NCBI GenBank assembly: GCA_011317545.1
Contig: WUJK01000001.1
Coordinates: forward strand, 496,001-560,000
Reading direction: 5' to 3'
From: Coniella vitis
Lineage: Eukaryota; Ascomycota; Sordariomycetes; Diaporthales; Schizoparmaceae
Length of the DNA: 64,000 nt
Shown here: positions 1 to 12,545 of the stretch, in pieces
Layout of the letters: every line of letters starts with the position of its first letter
Position numbering within the stretch: the stretch's first letter is position 1
Notes under the pieces: model-generated
What the model was told of the DNA's origin: nothing
What the model saw: the letters and a program-made list of their open reading frames with translations, nothing else
The model's database searches: none
Program-made: the position numbers and the translations under genes

Positions 1-3000
1 TTTCTGATCGTCTACCGCGAGATGAAAGGGTCCGGAATAGTCCTCCACCGCTTCCAAAGGGTACTTTGGAAGAAATAGGCGGCTTGGAATCAATCACATC
101 TGGTCGATTTGACGGACCACGGCCGCGTTTGGAAAGCTTCCGAGTGACACCCTTGTGGTCATTCTGATCACCATTAACAGTGCTAACAGTGTACTCGTTT
201 GGAGTTTGCGCGTCATGGATTGACCCTGGTGGCGTAGATGGAGGCGTTTGTCCTGGGGTGTATTCGCGGATGGAACACCAGTTGCGGTGAGGCAACAGGC
301 GCTTATTATTCCGCGGCTTGCCCTCCACGCCGTGCGCAAACAAAGGTATCATGTCTTCGTCAGTATCTTTATCGAGGTGGTGGACCTTGTTCCGCTTGTT
401 CAGTACATCCGCCATGAGATCCGGTGGCGGCGTGTTGACAATGGCAGACGAAATGACATTGGGCATGTAGCGGAAATCCTTGTGCTTGGGCAGTCCAAGT
501 TTGGGGTTAGAGTAGAATTGACCCATGGCAGCAAGGTGTACATCTCCACTCAGAATCGTGACGCGGACAGACCGATCCGCTGCGAGATCTTGCAAGTCTT
601 CGAGAATGATCTTGCGCTCGTCTTTGTGGTTCTTGGCGGTCCAGTGATCATCCAGGTCATCTAGGACCTCCACTCCACCATCAAACTTGTTGAAGACATT
701 ACCAAACAAGCCAGTCTTGCCAAGGGCTTTGATAGGATCGAGTACTCGAGACGTGAGACTGCAAATACAAAATATCAGCTCACCCTAGTCCAACACTTTC
801 GAGTTTGACAATAGTTACTCACATATTTTCCAACCAAACCAAGCGGGGATAAGCGATCGGCACGCCCAATAGAACAAGTAAATGCTCCGTCTTTCCCTTG
901 CTTATCTCCTCGTAGCAACGATCCATCAACTTGTCCCATGTTTCCTCCTTGACAACTTGATCACGCGTTCTTTCGGTGCGCGCATCCACGGCTAAGAGCG
1001 CGATCTTGGCTCCTAGGTTCAAGAAGAGACTTCGGCTCCGCTCCTGAATGTACGGGCCAGGTTCGAGACCCATTATCCAGCTCGGCTCAGTCTCCTCGGT
1101 TTCGTCAGGAATGCTTTGGTGTTGAAACAGCATATAGTACTTGAATGCGACGTTACCCAAACCCGAGAACACGGGCGAGGTCATGAAATGGTGCGGGTAG
1201 CTGCCAAAGCCATCAATGATGTCGTGATCGTCATACATGTTGACCATGGGAATCTGGGAGTTAGCAAGGCCAAACAGGCCCTGCGAGAACCACATGCAGT
1301 AGCGTTCTAGATAAAAGGCCTCGAGCTCGTCTTGCATCTCTGGCGTAAACGGCGCATTATGCTTGTGCAGAGGGTTACGAATCGTGAGCCAATCCTGAAA
1401 ATGTCTGGTCTGCTGCATGACTGCATCGCAGTAAAGCTGGTCGCCGCCACCAAGCATGACGTGGAAGGGCCGGCTTTGATGATTGTTCAAGACGTCGCGC
1501 CAAAGAGGGTCGGGCCCGCTCAGCTCATCGGGGTTGACTGATAGACTAAAGCCATTGCAACTATGGAACATGATGTTCATGGAGTCGCCTTTCGCAGGGA
1601 GCCAGAAGCCCGTTGCAGGTCCGCGGTTGATGCGGTAGGCGATTCGCTGTTCGATATCACGCAGCTCAACTTCAATGCTGAAGCGCCAGAATGTGTATCC
1701 TCGCTCCGAATGGAGACGGCATCCTCGAATATCCTTGTACTTGCCTGCCTTTTCTCCGTCCACGGGAGACTTTTTTTTCCGATCGGCAAAGGACCCTGGC
1801 GCATCGGTAACTCCATCTGGAAGATCAACCTCTGGAGGAGTGCGCGTCTTCTCAAATAAACCCTTGGCAGTTGGATCTCTGGAAAGGTCTTTGCCCTCGT
1901 CGAGGTAATAGACCGGCCGTACGTATAGTGTCTCACCTCTGCGTCCTAATTTAGGGAGACCTGCAATGGGGTCCACGTACTCTGGCGGTATTTCTCCACG
2001 AATTTCTGCCGGTGGAGGCGGCAACTTCTCGATGGGCTGCGCAAACAGTCTCAGAGTAGGCGAGATATCATAGGAAGATTCGTCGTCAGCAGTCACAATC
2101 ATCACAGTACCTCTCCAGAATTCTCGTTCAATGGCAGGACCATGGCGTGCAGAGCGTCCGGTGATGCGTTCAGTCCGCATGCCACAATATCTGAGGAGCG
2201 GCCCACACTTCAGATACAGAGGTGGCTTAAATCTTGTAGGGGCTATAGAATTCGGCACACGGATTGCCATGCGCGCCGCTCGAGTTAGCAAGGTATACTC
2301 CGAAAGTTGTTGCGGCTTGGAAGGAGCAGTAAATGGAAAACAAGAACAGAGCACAGAGAGGCAGCTTGCTTCTCTTTCTTCGCAAGAAGGCGCTGACTGC
2401 TGTCCGACAGAATACAGACGAGTCTGGCGCTTCGCTTTGCGATCCCCTGCCGCTGCTTGATGGCCTAAGAATAGGCGTGCATGGGAAACAATGTCCTCAT
2501 AATGGACAGGCCATGACTGACAATGTCCCATAGAGACGACACTGCTGCTCCTTGCTGTCCCCACCATCAAATCATCAAGAAATAGCATACCATTGTTGTC
2601 GTCATACTCTCCATCGAAAGCCTCTGCTCGGCGGGGTCGCGATGAGATGCTGTCTCGTCGGTACGATGGAGGCGTTTCCCACCATGTTTGACCATTGTCG
2701 AACGTGGGTGATGTCTCGTCGGAGATTTCGAGCAGGGTGCCAGAAAGCGTGCCTACGGAACCCTTTTTCCATTCGTTGGAGAATCTTGTTGGCTTGAACA
2801 AGCCTTGGCCGGGTTTGTAGTCGTGCCGGTGAAAAAGTTCCGAGAAATGATGTTCATTATCCGAACTGTGACCATTTTCATGAGTGCCAGCCTCTTCGCT
2901 GAACTTGACTCTCGGCACAGTTGCACTCTGTGCCAAAGGATCCTGCGGTGGGTCGGAAGTGAATGGAAACGGGCTATGAGCAGGGCTCCGACTCGGAGCA

Positions 3001-4481
3001 GCTACTTGACTATATTGTGCTGCATTCGTGGCACTGCCAGTTGTCAGGGGCGAGTTCAGGTTGTCGTTGAGCACTACCTGTCGTACAGGCTTCCGGGCCA
3101 CGGCCGTGTTCAGTGGGGAAACCCTGCTGCGCATTGGCCCATTGCCGGCTCTAGGGTCTGACGGCCCCACTGGTGCGGGACCGGCCGTGGTGCCAGTTTC
3201 GTGGGCCGCGTGGGCTGATCCCCAGTGCTGATCCCGGCCAGCCTCCGCGTGTTTTCTAGAAGACTCATGCTTTCGCTGGTATCCGGAATCAACAGGCGGG
3301 TCTTTTTTCAACTTGTTGCTCCCTGAGCGTGATAGTGAGAAGCCTGTAGCTGTTGGGGTTATCGTTGGTGGTGTAGCTTGGGATTGTTCGGGCGCAGAAT
3401 CAGGATCCGGCCATCTCATGTCATTGCGAGCAGCGCGTTCGCGAAAGCTTAGCGCGGACGCTTCCTGTGCATTGATGGCAGCGAAAGATTTTGGTTCCGC
3501 TGATTTCCTATTTTGAGAGCCTTGTTGCTGTGCCGTCCGTTGTTGTTGCCCCGCTAGCAGTTTGTCGGGTCTCTGGACTGCTGTCGTGGATCGGACGGAT
3601 CCAGGCCCCCGGTCGAGGTTTGCTCGAGGAGGAGACTCGGCCCGGGCATCTGCAGCCTCATCCTTGAAGCGCACCGTAGGTGACTGGCTTCCGTCCTTGC
3701 CTGCCTCTTTTGATGGAACTCGGCTGTTTGCGCTTCGTTCGTCGGCGTCCATTCGCGCCCGCTTCTCCTCCTTGTTCATGCCAACAAACGTCTGTTCCAA
3801 CTTCTGCAATGGAGAGCGGGTGTCGGCATACATGTCCAGAGAAACCTTGCGGCGCCCTGTGCTAGCCTGGCGTGCGCTTCCATTTCTAGCAGCTGCGGCG
3901 CTGTCGCTGCTCACTCTGCGGCTAGATGTCGTGCTTGCACGCTTTGTTCGATCGATAGCCTGCGGCTTATAGAAGTCTGGCTCTACAAAATCTGGACTGG
4001 GAGGAATGTCGCCTTGTTGAGAGAGATCGGACTTGGGGAGCGTGTAAGGCAGACCTCCGTTGCCGTACGGGTGCTTGTAGCTAGTTGGAGATGCGCCGGG
4101 CGCACTAGATGTGAAAGGCGGCAGGGCGCCCGAAATGGCGTACGCTTCGTCCTCCTCCTTGTTCTTACTCGCGCGTCGCCGCCGCTTCTCCATAATGTCA
4201 GAAGTCTGATGGCTCTGGCTGAGAGGCCTAGGCGTGGGTGTCAGTCCATAGTCCTGGTACGAATTGCGAGGTGACGATGCATAAGGGCTTAAGGGAGACT
4301 CGGTCTGGCCATCTGTATTGTTGCTCTGGCTGGAGGCTCGGTAATAGGCTGGGTCCAAGGGTTCGGTGCCAGAATCTGAACGTCTGGCTGTGGCCTTTGA
4401 GGAGTAATCGCCAGAGGACGAGGATTGTTGGCGGGCCCGATTTGAGACCTTGGGGAGGTCACCCCAATATGGAGTCGACAT
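1..4481 (-). CDS. PhoD-like phosphatase domain protein (3' end outside window)
   Basis: A large cytosolic-type metallophosphatase-like protein of the fungal PhoD family; its substrate is not known. The first exon runs from the ATG at 4481 to 823. An intron at 822-759 (GTGAGT...TTGCAG) joins it to a second exon that stays open to base 1, so the C-terminus is missing. The first ~600 residues are Ser/Pro/Gln-rich and probably disordered. The catalytic half shows GGGDQLYCDAV, MYDDHDIIDGFGSYPHH and, in exon 2, SGDVHLAA, which are the metal-binding motifs expected for PhoD. The start MSTPYWGDLP resembles N-termini I recall for fungal homologues. A Cys/Ser-rich stretch encoded near 2300-2555 looks unlike the rest and may be an unspliced in-frame intron that I could not define. 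Family assignment is firm; the exact substrate is open. Confidence 0.88.
759..822 (-). other. Intron of the PhoD-like gene
   Basis: A 64-nt intron with donor GTGAGT at 822 and acceptor TTGCAG ending at 759. Splicing joins AT|T and reads ...VWLENILTSRVLDP..., which restores the frame into the SGDVH metal-site motif. Confidence 0.85.
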
Positions 4482-7400
4482 TCCGCGTATTGTCGAACGG
4501 GTCTAGGTTGGCTGGGCTTGGTGTGATGGAGAGGTGGCGGGGCAGAAATTCGTCAAACTGTGAGAAGCCGAAAAAGAAAGACTTGCGCCGTCCTTGGCTG
4601 CCTAGGTTTGAAATACGGCTGTCCAATTTGTAGACCAAAACATGTCGGAGGTGGTAGCAGCCAATGCGACTTGGAATGGCAAGTTAGCGCCGTCGCGGAT
4701 ATGCACGAGAGAAGCCGCGCACAATTGAAGAATGACGTCTCGCAGGAGCGTGAACGCGCTGGAAAAGCCCACGACATGCGCTACGGCTTGGCTGGTTGAT
4801 TGGTCGGCCTGCTGTTGTCTGCTTTGGGGTTTTCAAAGCACTTTAAGCGCAAGCATCCAACGCAGACGGGTGCAAATCTCCAGAGCAAATCTCGGTCACA
4901 ATTTCATCTTGAGACAGCGCGCCAACAAGCAGGATAGCAACTGAGGGGAAGGGTGGAATGGAACGAGGCTGGGCAATGAGAAGCAAAAGCCTGGCGAGCC
5001 GAGGACTCGTCGATTCGAACTGGCCGGCTGATGAGCCTGGTTCGAGTTCTGATTTTGAAACTGCAGCTTGGAGGAGCAAAGAGATGACAAAATATTAATT
5101 TAGGATGGAGTCGACACGAGGGAAGCGAGCCAGCAAGCAGACCAGGAAAAGCACATAACACCAAAGCACGCAAGGAAGCAAAACGTCGAGAACTGGAAAA
5201 TGGGGGGGTTGACGACGACACAGACACGAAGGAAGTTTGGTCTGGTCAAGATAAGATGCAGGCGCGCGGAGGCAGAGGCTGCGACTTGCAGGGATGCTGG
5301 CCAAGGTTTAGTAGTGTGCTGCGTTGCGCTTGCAGCAGTTTTAAGTCAGCCTTTTGGGTCTGGGCAGCGAATTCACAAGCCAGAGCAGCCAGGAGCGAGT
5401 TGCCATGTCTCGCGTGTGTGTGCATACCTGCCATTGCTCAATGGCTAATTGTATACCGTACTTACTGTACTTGGGTATTTGCTGTTTGCCACGGCGCCTT
5501 TCCTGTCGCTGTAGCGCTGAGGTTGGTTGCACGAGGCCGCGTACAACAGTGTGCACAGCATGCCTTTTGCCTTGCACCAACAACACAAAAATCAACTTCG
5601 TGGACGGCCAAAAGGGAACGAAGGAAGTGTCGTCATTGTGCTGGGCGGGTTGCAACCAATCAAAACTGGATTAACTCTTGCCGTTTTTGTGGCCAAGCCT
5701 GCCCCAAATACCGAAGTATTCTTTGATCACGATATTGTACTATGGTAGTGACAGACCACTACAGTGATATGGAAGGTCCCTTTCTTCTTGCAATTGCAAG
5801 ATCAACAATCACATCTACAGATTTGGTGCTTGTTATGGCAGGATACAGAGTGGCAGCCCCTACCTGGTACTTTACGAGCTAGGGGCATCTCCTGCGGCTG
5901 GTAGTGGATCTGCTGTCTATTTCCAGGCACCTCAGCCCAACACAGCACCCAGCGGTCTCCCGGGTAGGTACTGTATACATAGTATTAGTACCTCGGTACG
6001 TACAGGGAATTCGATACACATGTTTTGCGCAACAATCGGCAACCGAGAACATAAACAGATTGTTCTTTTGTGCTTGTCTGTCAATTGATAACTCTGCTTT
6101 GCCAAATGCTCCAAGTACCTAGTAAGCAACGAGATGTCAAGACCATCGTTGCACTAGGTAAACTGGGGCCATGTGCACACGGAGCCCACGACTCTTACAG
6201 CGAATGGTGGCTGGTACCTGCATGTTGAGGCTCCCCACAACGGGGGCTTGGGTGGCTGGTAAGTCGCTAACACTCCGTAAACTGACTCCAGCACTGACAA
6301 GTCTCAGTGTATCATCAAACTCTCGTCTTGACTTGGTGGGGGCCGCCAACAGTTACAGAGTACACTTTCGAAGGACAGTTTGAGGCAAAGAAAGATTCTC
6401 CTGTACACACAAACTCGAGATATTCAGTACATTGGAATGCGGCGTACTTGGAGCACTAAATACTTCTTGGCACTTTGCCAAAAATATCAATGGGATTCCT
6501 TCAGAATGCAAGGGCAATATGTATAGAGATATACTTTTATATATAGCCGGCGCCCACCAGGCCCCAGGCCAGGCCAGGTCGCCTTTGGCTTGTCCATCAC
6601 AAAGGACTCAGACTGTACTATGTATGTAGATCTTGGATTGGGATGCTGAGTGAGATACGAAGGAATGCCCCAAATATGATGCCTGAGGCGCCGGTTTTCG
6701 TACATGGTGCAATAAATAAGAACTTGTGCCTCATTGGCCATCCTGGCCGGCAAGCTGTCCTTATTTGTACCAAGGAATCTGCTAGTTGCCCAATTGAGAA
6801 GCTGGCTGGCCCGGCGTGGTCTGGTTGATGGAAGGCCAGGATCCATCCTCCCCCTAAACCCATTGGTCAGGGCTGTGGCTTTCTTTGGGTGCTTGGCCTG
6901 TGCCCTGTACACGCCGTCATACTACTATATACAGTGTTTCCGGTCCCGGGACCGCCCAGACTCAGGGTCTAGCAAGAGACATCCAGGGCCCTGCAACTCC
7001 CCGACGCCTCCCATATCGCTCTCGATTACAGAGTATACTTGGAGAAGCGGTAAGTGGCGGCGGGACACGTCCCATGGTTACACTGACACATTGGGGCCGT
7101 CGACTTGAGTACCGATGTATTTTATGTTGTATCCAATGGCCTGGCCACGACGGCAATGCATCCAAAATGACATACTATTCCTGAAGATCACGTCCGTAGC
7201 AGGCCTCAATGACAGGCCGAGCCAAGCAAGCCAAGTCAGAACAAGAGAGAGAACTGGTCAGGACTGCTAGCGTAAGCCGGCCGAAACGAAAAGCCCTCTC
7301 TGCCGTCTGTGCTCAGCCCCTGCCAGGACACGGATACCGTAACAAGGGCGCTGTATCCCGGAGCCCCTTGAGCCTGGAGACCCTGTCACGCCTGTATACC

Positions 7401-8097
7401 TGCTGGGCCCAAGGGCTTTCTAGGCTTGTCCGCTGGTGAAACCCGTTGTCGGGACCCTCTTGAAACAGAAATACACCACCTGCCGTTGCCCCACGCCACG
7501 TAGCTGCTTTCTCTCTCTCCTGTCTCGCGAGGCTCAGACGGACACAACGACTCTTTTGCTCGCTGTCCCTTTCCTTCTCCTAGTTCTCCTCGATCCCTTC
7601 ACAATTGAACCAGCCACCTCTCGTTGAGTGAGTGAGTGAGTGAGCGCGTGCCTGTCCTGTGTGTTAGTGTTGTCTGTCTTGATTTTGTCTTCTTTCTTTT
7701 GTGCAGCAAACAGCAACAAAATACAGCGCCAGCGGTACTTACATCGTACATATTCTTGTTCAGTAAATTGTCCCGCACGCACGACAGAGGGACCTCTTTG
7801 TTCTCCCGCAGCGCCTCGAGCCGGTCCAATAGCCCATCGACCCCCTGACCCTCGACTAATAAGCCACGCTAGCATCTGGACACCCTTCGCCGCTGCGCAG
7901 AAGCAAATCGCCAACGAGACCCTTCTTTGGGACTTGTCCAGGACGATATACCACGTACGCTTTTTTGCAAAGAGAAGGAAGAATTACCCCCCCCCCCACA
8001 CAGAGGAACACAGAACACATGAGCATACCGACCAGCCAGTTGCTACAGTAAAAGAGTCGCAAGCCCAGTCCCTGTGCTTGTGCGACCGCTCCCGACC
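4482..8097. other. Divergent intergenic region, PhoD-like gene / kexin (3.6 kb)
   Basis: No protein-coding gene is supported. Open frames here are short (156 codons or fewer), lack family similarity and show no convincing splice-linked continuation. The stretch holds the 5' regions of two divergent genes. Near kexin there is a CT-rich segment at about 7490-7620, a GAGT tetranucleotide run at about 7624-7645 and a poly-C tract at about 7987. Words like GGTACC/TAGGTAC occur around 5965-6000, 6113 and 6213. An unannotated non-coding RNA cannot be excluded. Confidence 0.5.
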
Positions 8098-10881
8098 ATG
8101 AAGTGGACTGCCCTCGTCGGCCTTGGCCTGGCAGCCGCCGCCAACGCCAGCCAGTTCCATCACGAGCGCGACGACTACTACATTGTCCACCTCGACGCCC
8201 GCTCCGACCCTGATGCCGTCGCTTCCCGCCTTGGCCTGCGCAACGAGGGTCCATTTGGCAGCCTCGAAGACCACTTTGTCCTGCGTGGCGCAAAGTCGGA
8301 ACATGATGTCGTCAACACAGCCGTCAAGGCAAGAAGAAGGCTCAAGAGAAATATGGGTGGCAGTGATGTGCTCGACGGTGTGCGCTTTGCCCAAAGACAA
8401 CAGCTCCGCCAGCCATGGGAGAAGCGTGTGATACCAGACTTGACGGGTCCCTTTCTCGACACCCGCGGTGACGATGACACGGCCAACGAGGACGCCGTGC
8501 TGGTTGCCAACCAAAAAGGCATCATGGCCACCCTTGGTATCACCGACCCTATATTCAACGAGCAATGGCACTTGCTCAATACGGTGCAAAAGGGCCACGA
8601 TGTCAATGTCTCGGGCGTCTGGCTGCAGGGTATCACTGGCAAGAACGCCACCGTGGCCATCGTTGACGATGGCCTGGATATGCACAGTGACGATCTGAAG
8701 GACAACTTCTACGCCCTTGGCTCGTACGACTTCAACGACAAAACGGACCTGCCTGAGCCGCGGCTCTCGGACGACCGACACGGCACACGCTGCGGTGGTG
8801 AGGTCTCGGCCGTCAAGAACAATGTCTGCGGAGTCGGTGTCGCTTACGACTCCAACATTGCCGGTCTACGCATTCTTAGCAAGATGATTACAGACGCTGA
8901 TGAAGCCGTGGCCATGAACTACGACATGGTGCACAATGATATTTACTCGTGCTCCTGGGGCCCTCCTGATGATGGGAGGTCCATGGAGGCCCCTGGCATT
9001 CTCATTCGCCGCGCCATGCTGAATGCGGTGCAAAAGGGCCGTAACGGGCTAGGAAATATCTATGTCTTTGCCAGTGGCAACGGTGCTGCTAGTGACGACA
9101 ATTGCAACTTTGATGGCTACACAAACAGTATCTACAGCATCACTGTTGGTGCTGTTGACAGAAAAGGCGACCACCCATATTACTCCGAATCTTGCTCTGC
9201 CAACCTGGTTGTGACCTATTCTAGTGGTGGCGGTGATAGCATTGTGAGTTGTCCCCTCTCTGCCCTCTTGAGCATAATCGAAGCGTGTATTGACAACCAT
9301 AAGCACACCACGGATGTTGGCCAAAATACTTGCACATCTGCCCACGGAGGAACATCTGCAGCCGCTCCTCTGGCTGCCGGCATCTTTGCGCTGGTCCTCG
9401 AGATCCGCCCGGACATTACGTGGCGCGACATGCAGTATCTCGCCTTGCACTCTGCCGTGCCCATCAACGAGAACAACGGCGGCTGGCAGACGACGACGAT
9501 CGGCAAGAAGTTTAGCCACATGTTTGGCTACGGCAAGATTGACAGCTATGGCCTTGTTGAACTGGCCAAGACCTGGCAGCCCGTCAAGCCCCAGGCCTGG
9601 TTCTTCAGCCCCTGGATCCACGTCAAGGAGGCCATCCCCCAGAACAATGAGGGCATTGCCGTCAGCTTTGACATTACACCGGACATGCTCACAAAGGCTA
9701 ACTTGCAGCGCGTCGAGCATGTGACTGTCACCATGAACATCGACCACACGCGCCGCGGCGATTTGTCTGTTGATCTCGTCAGCCCCGACAAGGTCATTAG
9801 CCACCTTTCTGTGCCGCGCCGCATGGACAACGAAGCAGCTGGCTATGTTGACTGGACGTTCATGAGTGTTGTTCACTGGTATGTAACCCTTGTTACTCCT
9901 GCCGAGCTTGAATCTTTGTGTGTAATCATCTAACTTCTTTCTTTCTGACACACTAGGGGCGAATCCGGCATCGGCACCTGGACCGTCATCGTCAAGGACA
10001 CCAAACCCAACGAGCACAACGGCACCTGGACCGACTGGCACCTCAAGCTCTGGGGCGAATCCATCGACGCCTCCCTTGCCAAACCGCTCCCCATGCCCAC
10101 CGAAGACGACGACGCCGACCACGATGTCATCGTAACCACTACCATCCCTCCATCCACGGTCACCCCGCCCGCTGGCTTCCCCGTTCCCGGATCTGGTTCT
10201 GACGATGCCACACCCACCGACCACCCGGACCGGCCCGTCAACTCCAAGCCCACTCCTACAAACACCGACCCTGCTACGGGCGAGCTCGAGGCTTCCCCCG
10301 ATGCTACATCTACCTCTGCAGCACAAGGCGAATCCAACTGGCTGCCCGGGTTCTTGCCCACATTTGGTGTTGGCCCCCGTGCCCAAGCGTGGATCTACGC
10401 CTCGCTGGCGCTGATTCTCACATTCTGCACTGCGCTGGGTGTGTACTTGTTCATGGCACGCCGGCGCAGACTCAGAAACTCCCCGCGGGATAATTACGAG
10501 TTCGAGCTGCTCGACGACGGTGAAGCGGAGGGTCTCACTGGCCCCCACGGTGGTGCTCGCGGTACCCGTGGGGAAAAGATTGCCGGAGCTGCCGCAGGCG
10601 GCGCAGCAGGTGCGGCGAGAAAGAGAGGAGGAGAATTGTACGATGCGTTTGCGGGAGGAAGCGATGACGACTTTGATGATGATGTTGATAATGGGATTGT
10701 GGAAGGACAGTTTTACAGGGATCATGAGGAAGGTGTCACTGGCTCCTCTGGGGATAATGCTGCATTGAGGGAGAAGAGAGCGTTGGAAGCGCAGGACGAG
10801 GAGCATCATGTTTTGGGGAGTGACAGTGAGGACGAAGAAGAAGGGGGTGAGAGAAGGGGTTTGGCTGCTGGGAGACGGTAG
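8098..10881 (+). CDS. KEX2: Kexin, Golgi subtilisin-like proprotein convertase
   Basis: Membrane-bound serine protease that cleaves proproteins after Lys-Arg and Arg-Arg in the late Golgi. Exons are 8098-9243, 9304-9878 and 9957-10881, giving 881 aa. An upstream in-frame ATG at 8074 is less likely because the ATG at 8098 opens a clear signal peptide (MKWTALVGLGLAAAANAS). A propeptide ends at Lys109-Arg110, a plausible autocleavage site. The catalytic residues are visible: Asp190 (IVDDGLD), His228 (DRHGTR), Asn328 (SGNGA) and Ser400 (HGGTSAAAP). A P domain follows, then a Ser/Thr/Pro stem, one membrane span at about residues 719-740, and an acidic cytosolic tail with NYEFELL near the membrane, similar in position to the tyrosine-based Golgi retention signal of yeast Kex2. 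Length and order match the family. Confidence 0.97.
9244..9303 (+). other. Kexin intron 1 (60 nt, frame-preserving, no stop)
   Basis: GTGAGT...CATAAG. Removal restores the conserved SIHTTDVGQ reading just before the catalytic serine. The intron length is a multiple of three and contains no stop in frame, so retention would insert 20 residues into the catalytic domain. Confidence 0.9.
9879..9956 (+). other. Kexin intron 2 (78 nt)
   Basis: GTATGT...CACTAG. Splicing reads HWGESGIGTW, the conserved end of the P domain. Confidence 0.92.
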
Positions 10882-11933
10882 ATGGGGAGTTTGAATTGTC
10901 TAATTGATGATGATGATGATCATGATGATTAGAGGGGAGAACTCGATGAGAGAAAAGAAGGGGGTCAAGTATAGGCGGGATTCAAACATGAAAAGTGTTG
11001 CAATGCTAGCATTACCAGCGATCAAAGCCAAAACGAGACTATAGGAACATGTTAGCACTGAACACGGCGAGGAGATATTGGTTCGTGTTTTTTTCACATT
11101 GCGTTTACCCTTCTAGAAATTTTGACAAGAGGACCTTTTTGTAACAGGTTTCCGGGACAACACTCGAGTTCGATTAGCATGATGTTGCGTTATGTTGTGC
11201 TGCATGCGTTGAGGCTCTTGGCCTGCGTGACACTGTGCTGGCCTCGGATGATATACTTCCTCAACGAGTTGCAGTAATCAAAGCAAGTCCGCAGACCGCT
11301 GTTTTTACGAACTCGATACACTCAATCTAGCTCAATCTAGAAGAGACAACCCGTCAAGAACCCACTATTATTAAGAATATGCACGGGAAGCAGTCTTTAG
11401 AGACCACTCAAACACCCTCCCCAAGTACAGTACACCGCGCCCGTTTCTCCTGATGCTGTCCATAAGATGACTAGACAAAAGGACGAAAGATAAAAGAGAG
11501 CGAGAAAAACGCCAATTCAGAATTCTCACCAACTCCTCAAGTCCATTTCATAAGTCTTTCAAGCCTTTCAAGCCAAGAAAACAAAAGCAGGCCTGCTAGA
11601 AGAGAGAGGGGGAAAACCATCCAAACCACTTCGCCTCTGCACCATGGGCTGACCTTCGCACCTCTGGCCCCGCGCTTGCATTCTTGCTGTGTACAAGCTG
11701 CCTTTTCACTTCAGCTCTTCAAGCCAATCCGCACAGCCAGTCAAGCCCTGTTCAATGCTTCAAGAACTGTCAAGACGCTTCCAAAAGATCTCAAGATGTT
11801 CCAACTGGTGACGCAAACAGATCCAGCCAAAGAAGACACCCCGCAGTATCAGTAGCCCGCATCAAGCAGACCAACTCTTCCGCATTCATGCCACAAAAAA
11901 AATTCCTGTTCCCTTGTCCTTTTCCCAATTCAC
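10882..11933. other. Intergenic region between kexin and the SNX4 locus (convergent)
   Basis: About 1.05 kb between two converging transcription units. It starts with a TGATGA-rich stretch at about 10905-10932. A direct repeat of CTCAATCTAG occurs at about 11323-11340. I see no gene; short open frames are not supported. Confidence 0.5.
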
Positions 11934-12015
11934 TCACTCATTGTCCACTTCATCCCCAGCATCGATCCATTCATCCAGATCCCCGATTTTTTCCACTTCA
12001 TCCGTCCCATCCGGA

Positions 12016-12048
<33 letters not shown>

Positions 12049-12545
12049 GTCCTTTCCCGCTTCCGCTGTGCCTCTTCAAGGACAGCCCGAATCTCAGACG
12101 GCGGCATCTGTCCAGTCCGATCAAAGACGGTAGCCCGACTCATAGCACGATCTGCCACCTGCCGCCTCGCCTCTTTGTCTCCCTCGTTCTCATATTTTGC
12201 AAGCTCATCGTTGTCTCCTTCATCTTCGTCTTCACTGTAGAGGCTGTAATTATAGAGGCCTTGTGTGCTCATCGCCAGTCGCTCGTCATCCAGAAATGGT
12301 GAGAATGCTGGTTCTGCTGCAGCAGATGTGATTTCCTGGGCTTCAGACGGTCCATCACATAGATTGGTCCCTTCAAATCTCTGCTGCGGTGTGGTTCCCT
12401 CATGCTGGGAGTTAGACAAGAGAACATCATGATACGCTGTAAATACCCCCTCTTCCACAGCAGCACCATCACCACCAAAGATCGCCCCTTTCTCTCTTCC
12501 AAGCGCAGTCGCCTCCGCAATGGCCACTTCCTCCCGTGCAGCTTT
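11934..12545 (-). CDS. Uncharacterised open frame in frame with, and directly after, the SNX4 stop
   Basis: The TAG ending SNX4 at 12546-12548 is followed, in the same frame, by 203 sense codons and a stop at 11934. The first ATG inside is at 12272; from there a 112-aa acidic protein would be made (begins MSTQGLYNYSLYSEDEDEG), with an Arg/Glu-rich helical stretch, a run of ten glutamines encoded at about 12019-12048 and an acidic end. The part upstream of that ATG is also protein-like (KAAREEVAIAEATALGREKG). Options are a small independent gene starting at 12272, a C-terminal extension of SNX4 made by stop readthrough or alternative splicing, or a relic of a longer SNX4. I do not recognise a family. 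Confidence 0.4.

Noticed and set aside
1055..1075. B-box-like GGTTCGAGACC suggesting a tRNA
   Set aside because: It lies inside the PhoD-like coding exon and lacks an A box or cloverleaf. Other tRNA-like words in the window also fail; no tRNA was found.
5256..5726. 156-codon Cys/Trp-rich frame between the PhoD-like gene and kexin
   Set aside because: Composition is unlike protein and there is no similarity or splice continuation.
9049..10809. 586-codon open frame antisense to kexin
   Set aside because: It mirrors the codon pattern of kexin, crosses both kexin introns without splice logic and has no family similarity. Kexin's motifs are unambiguous on the plus strand.
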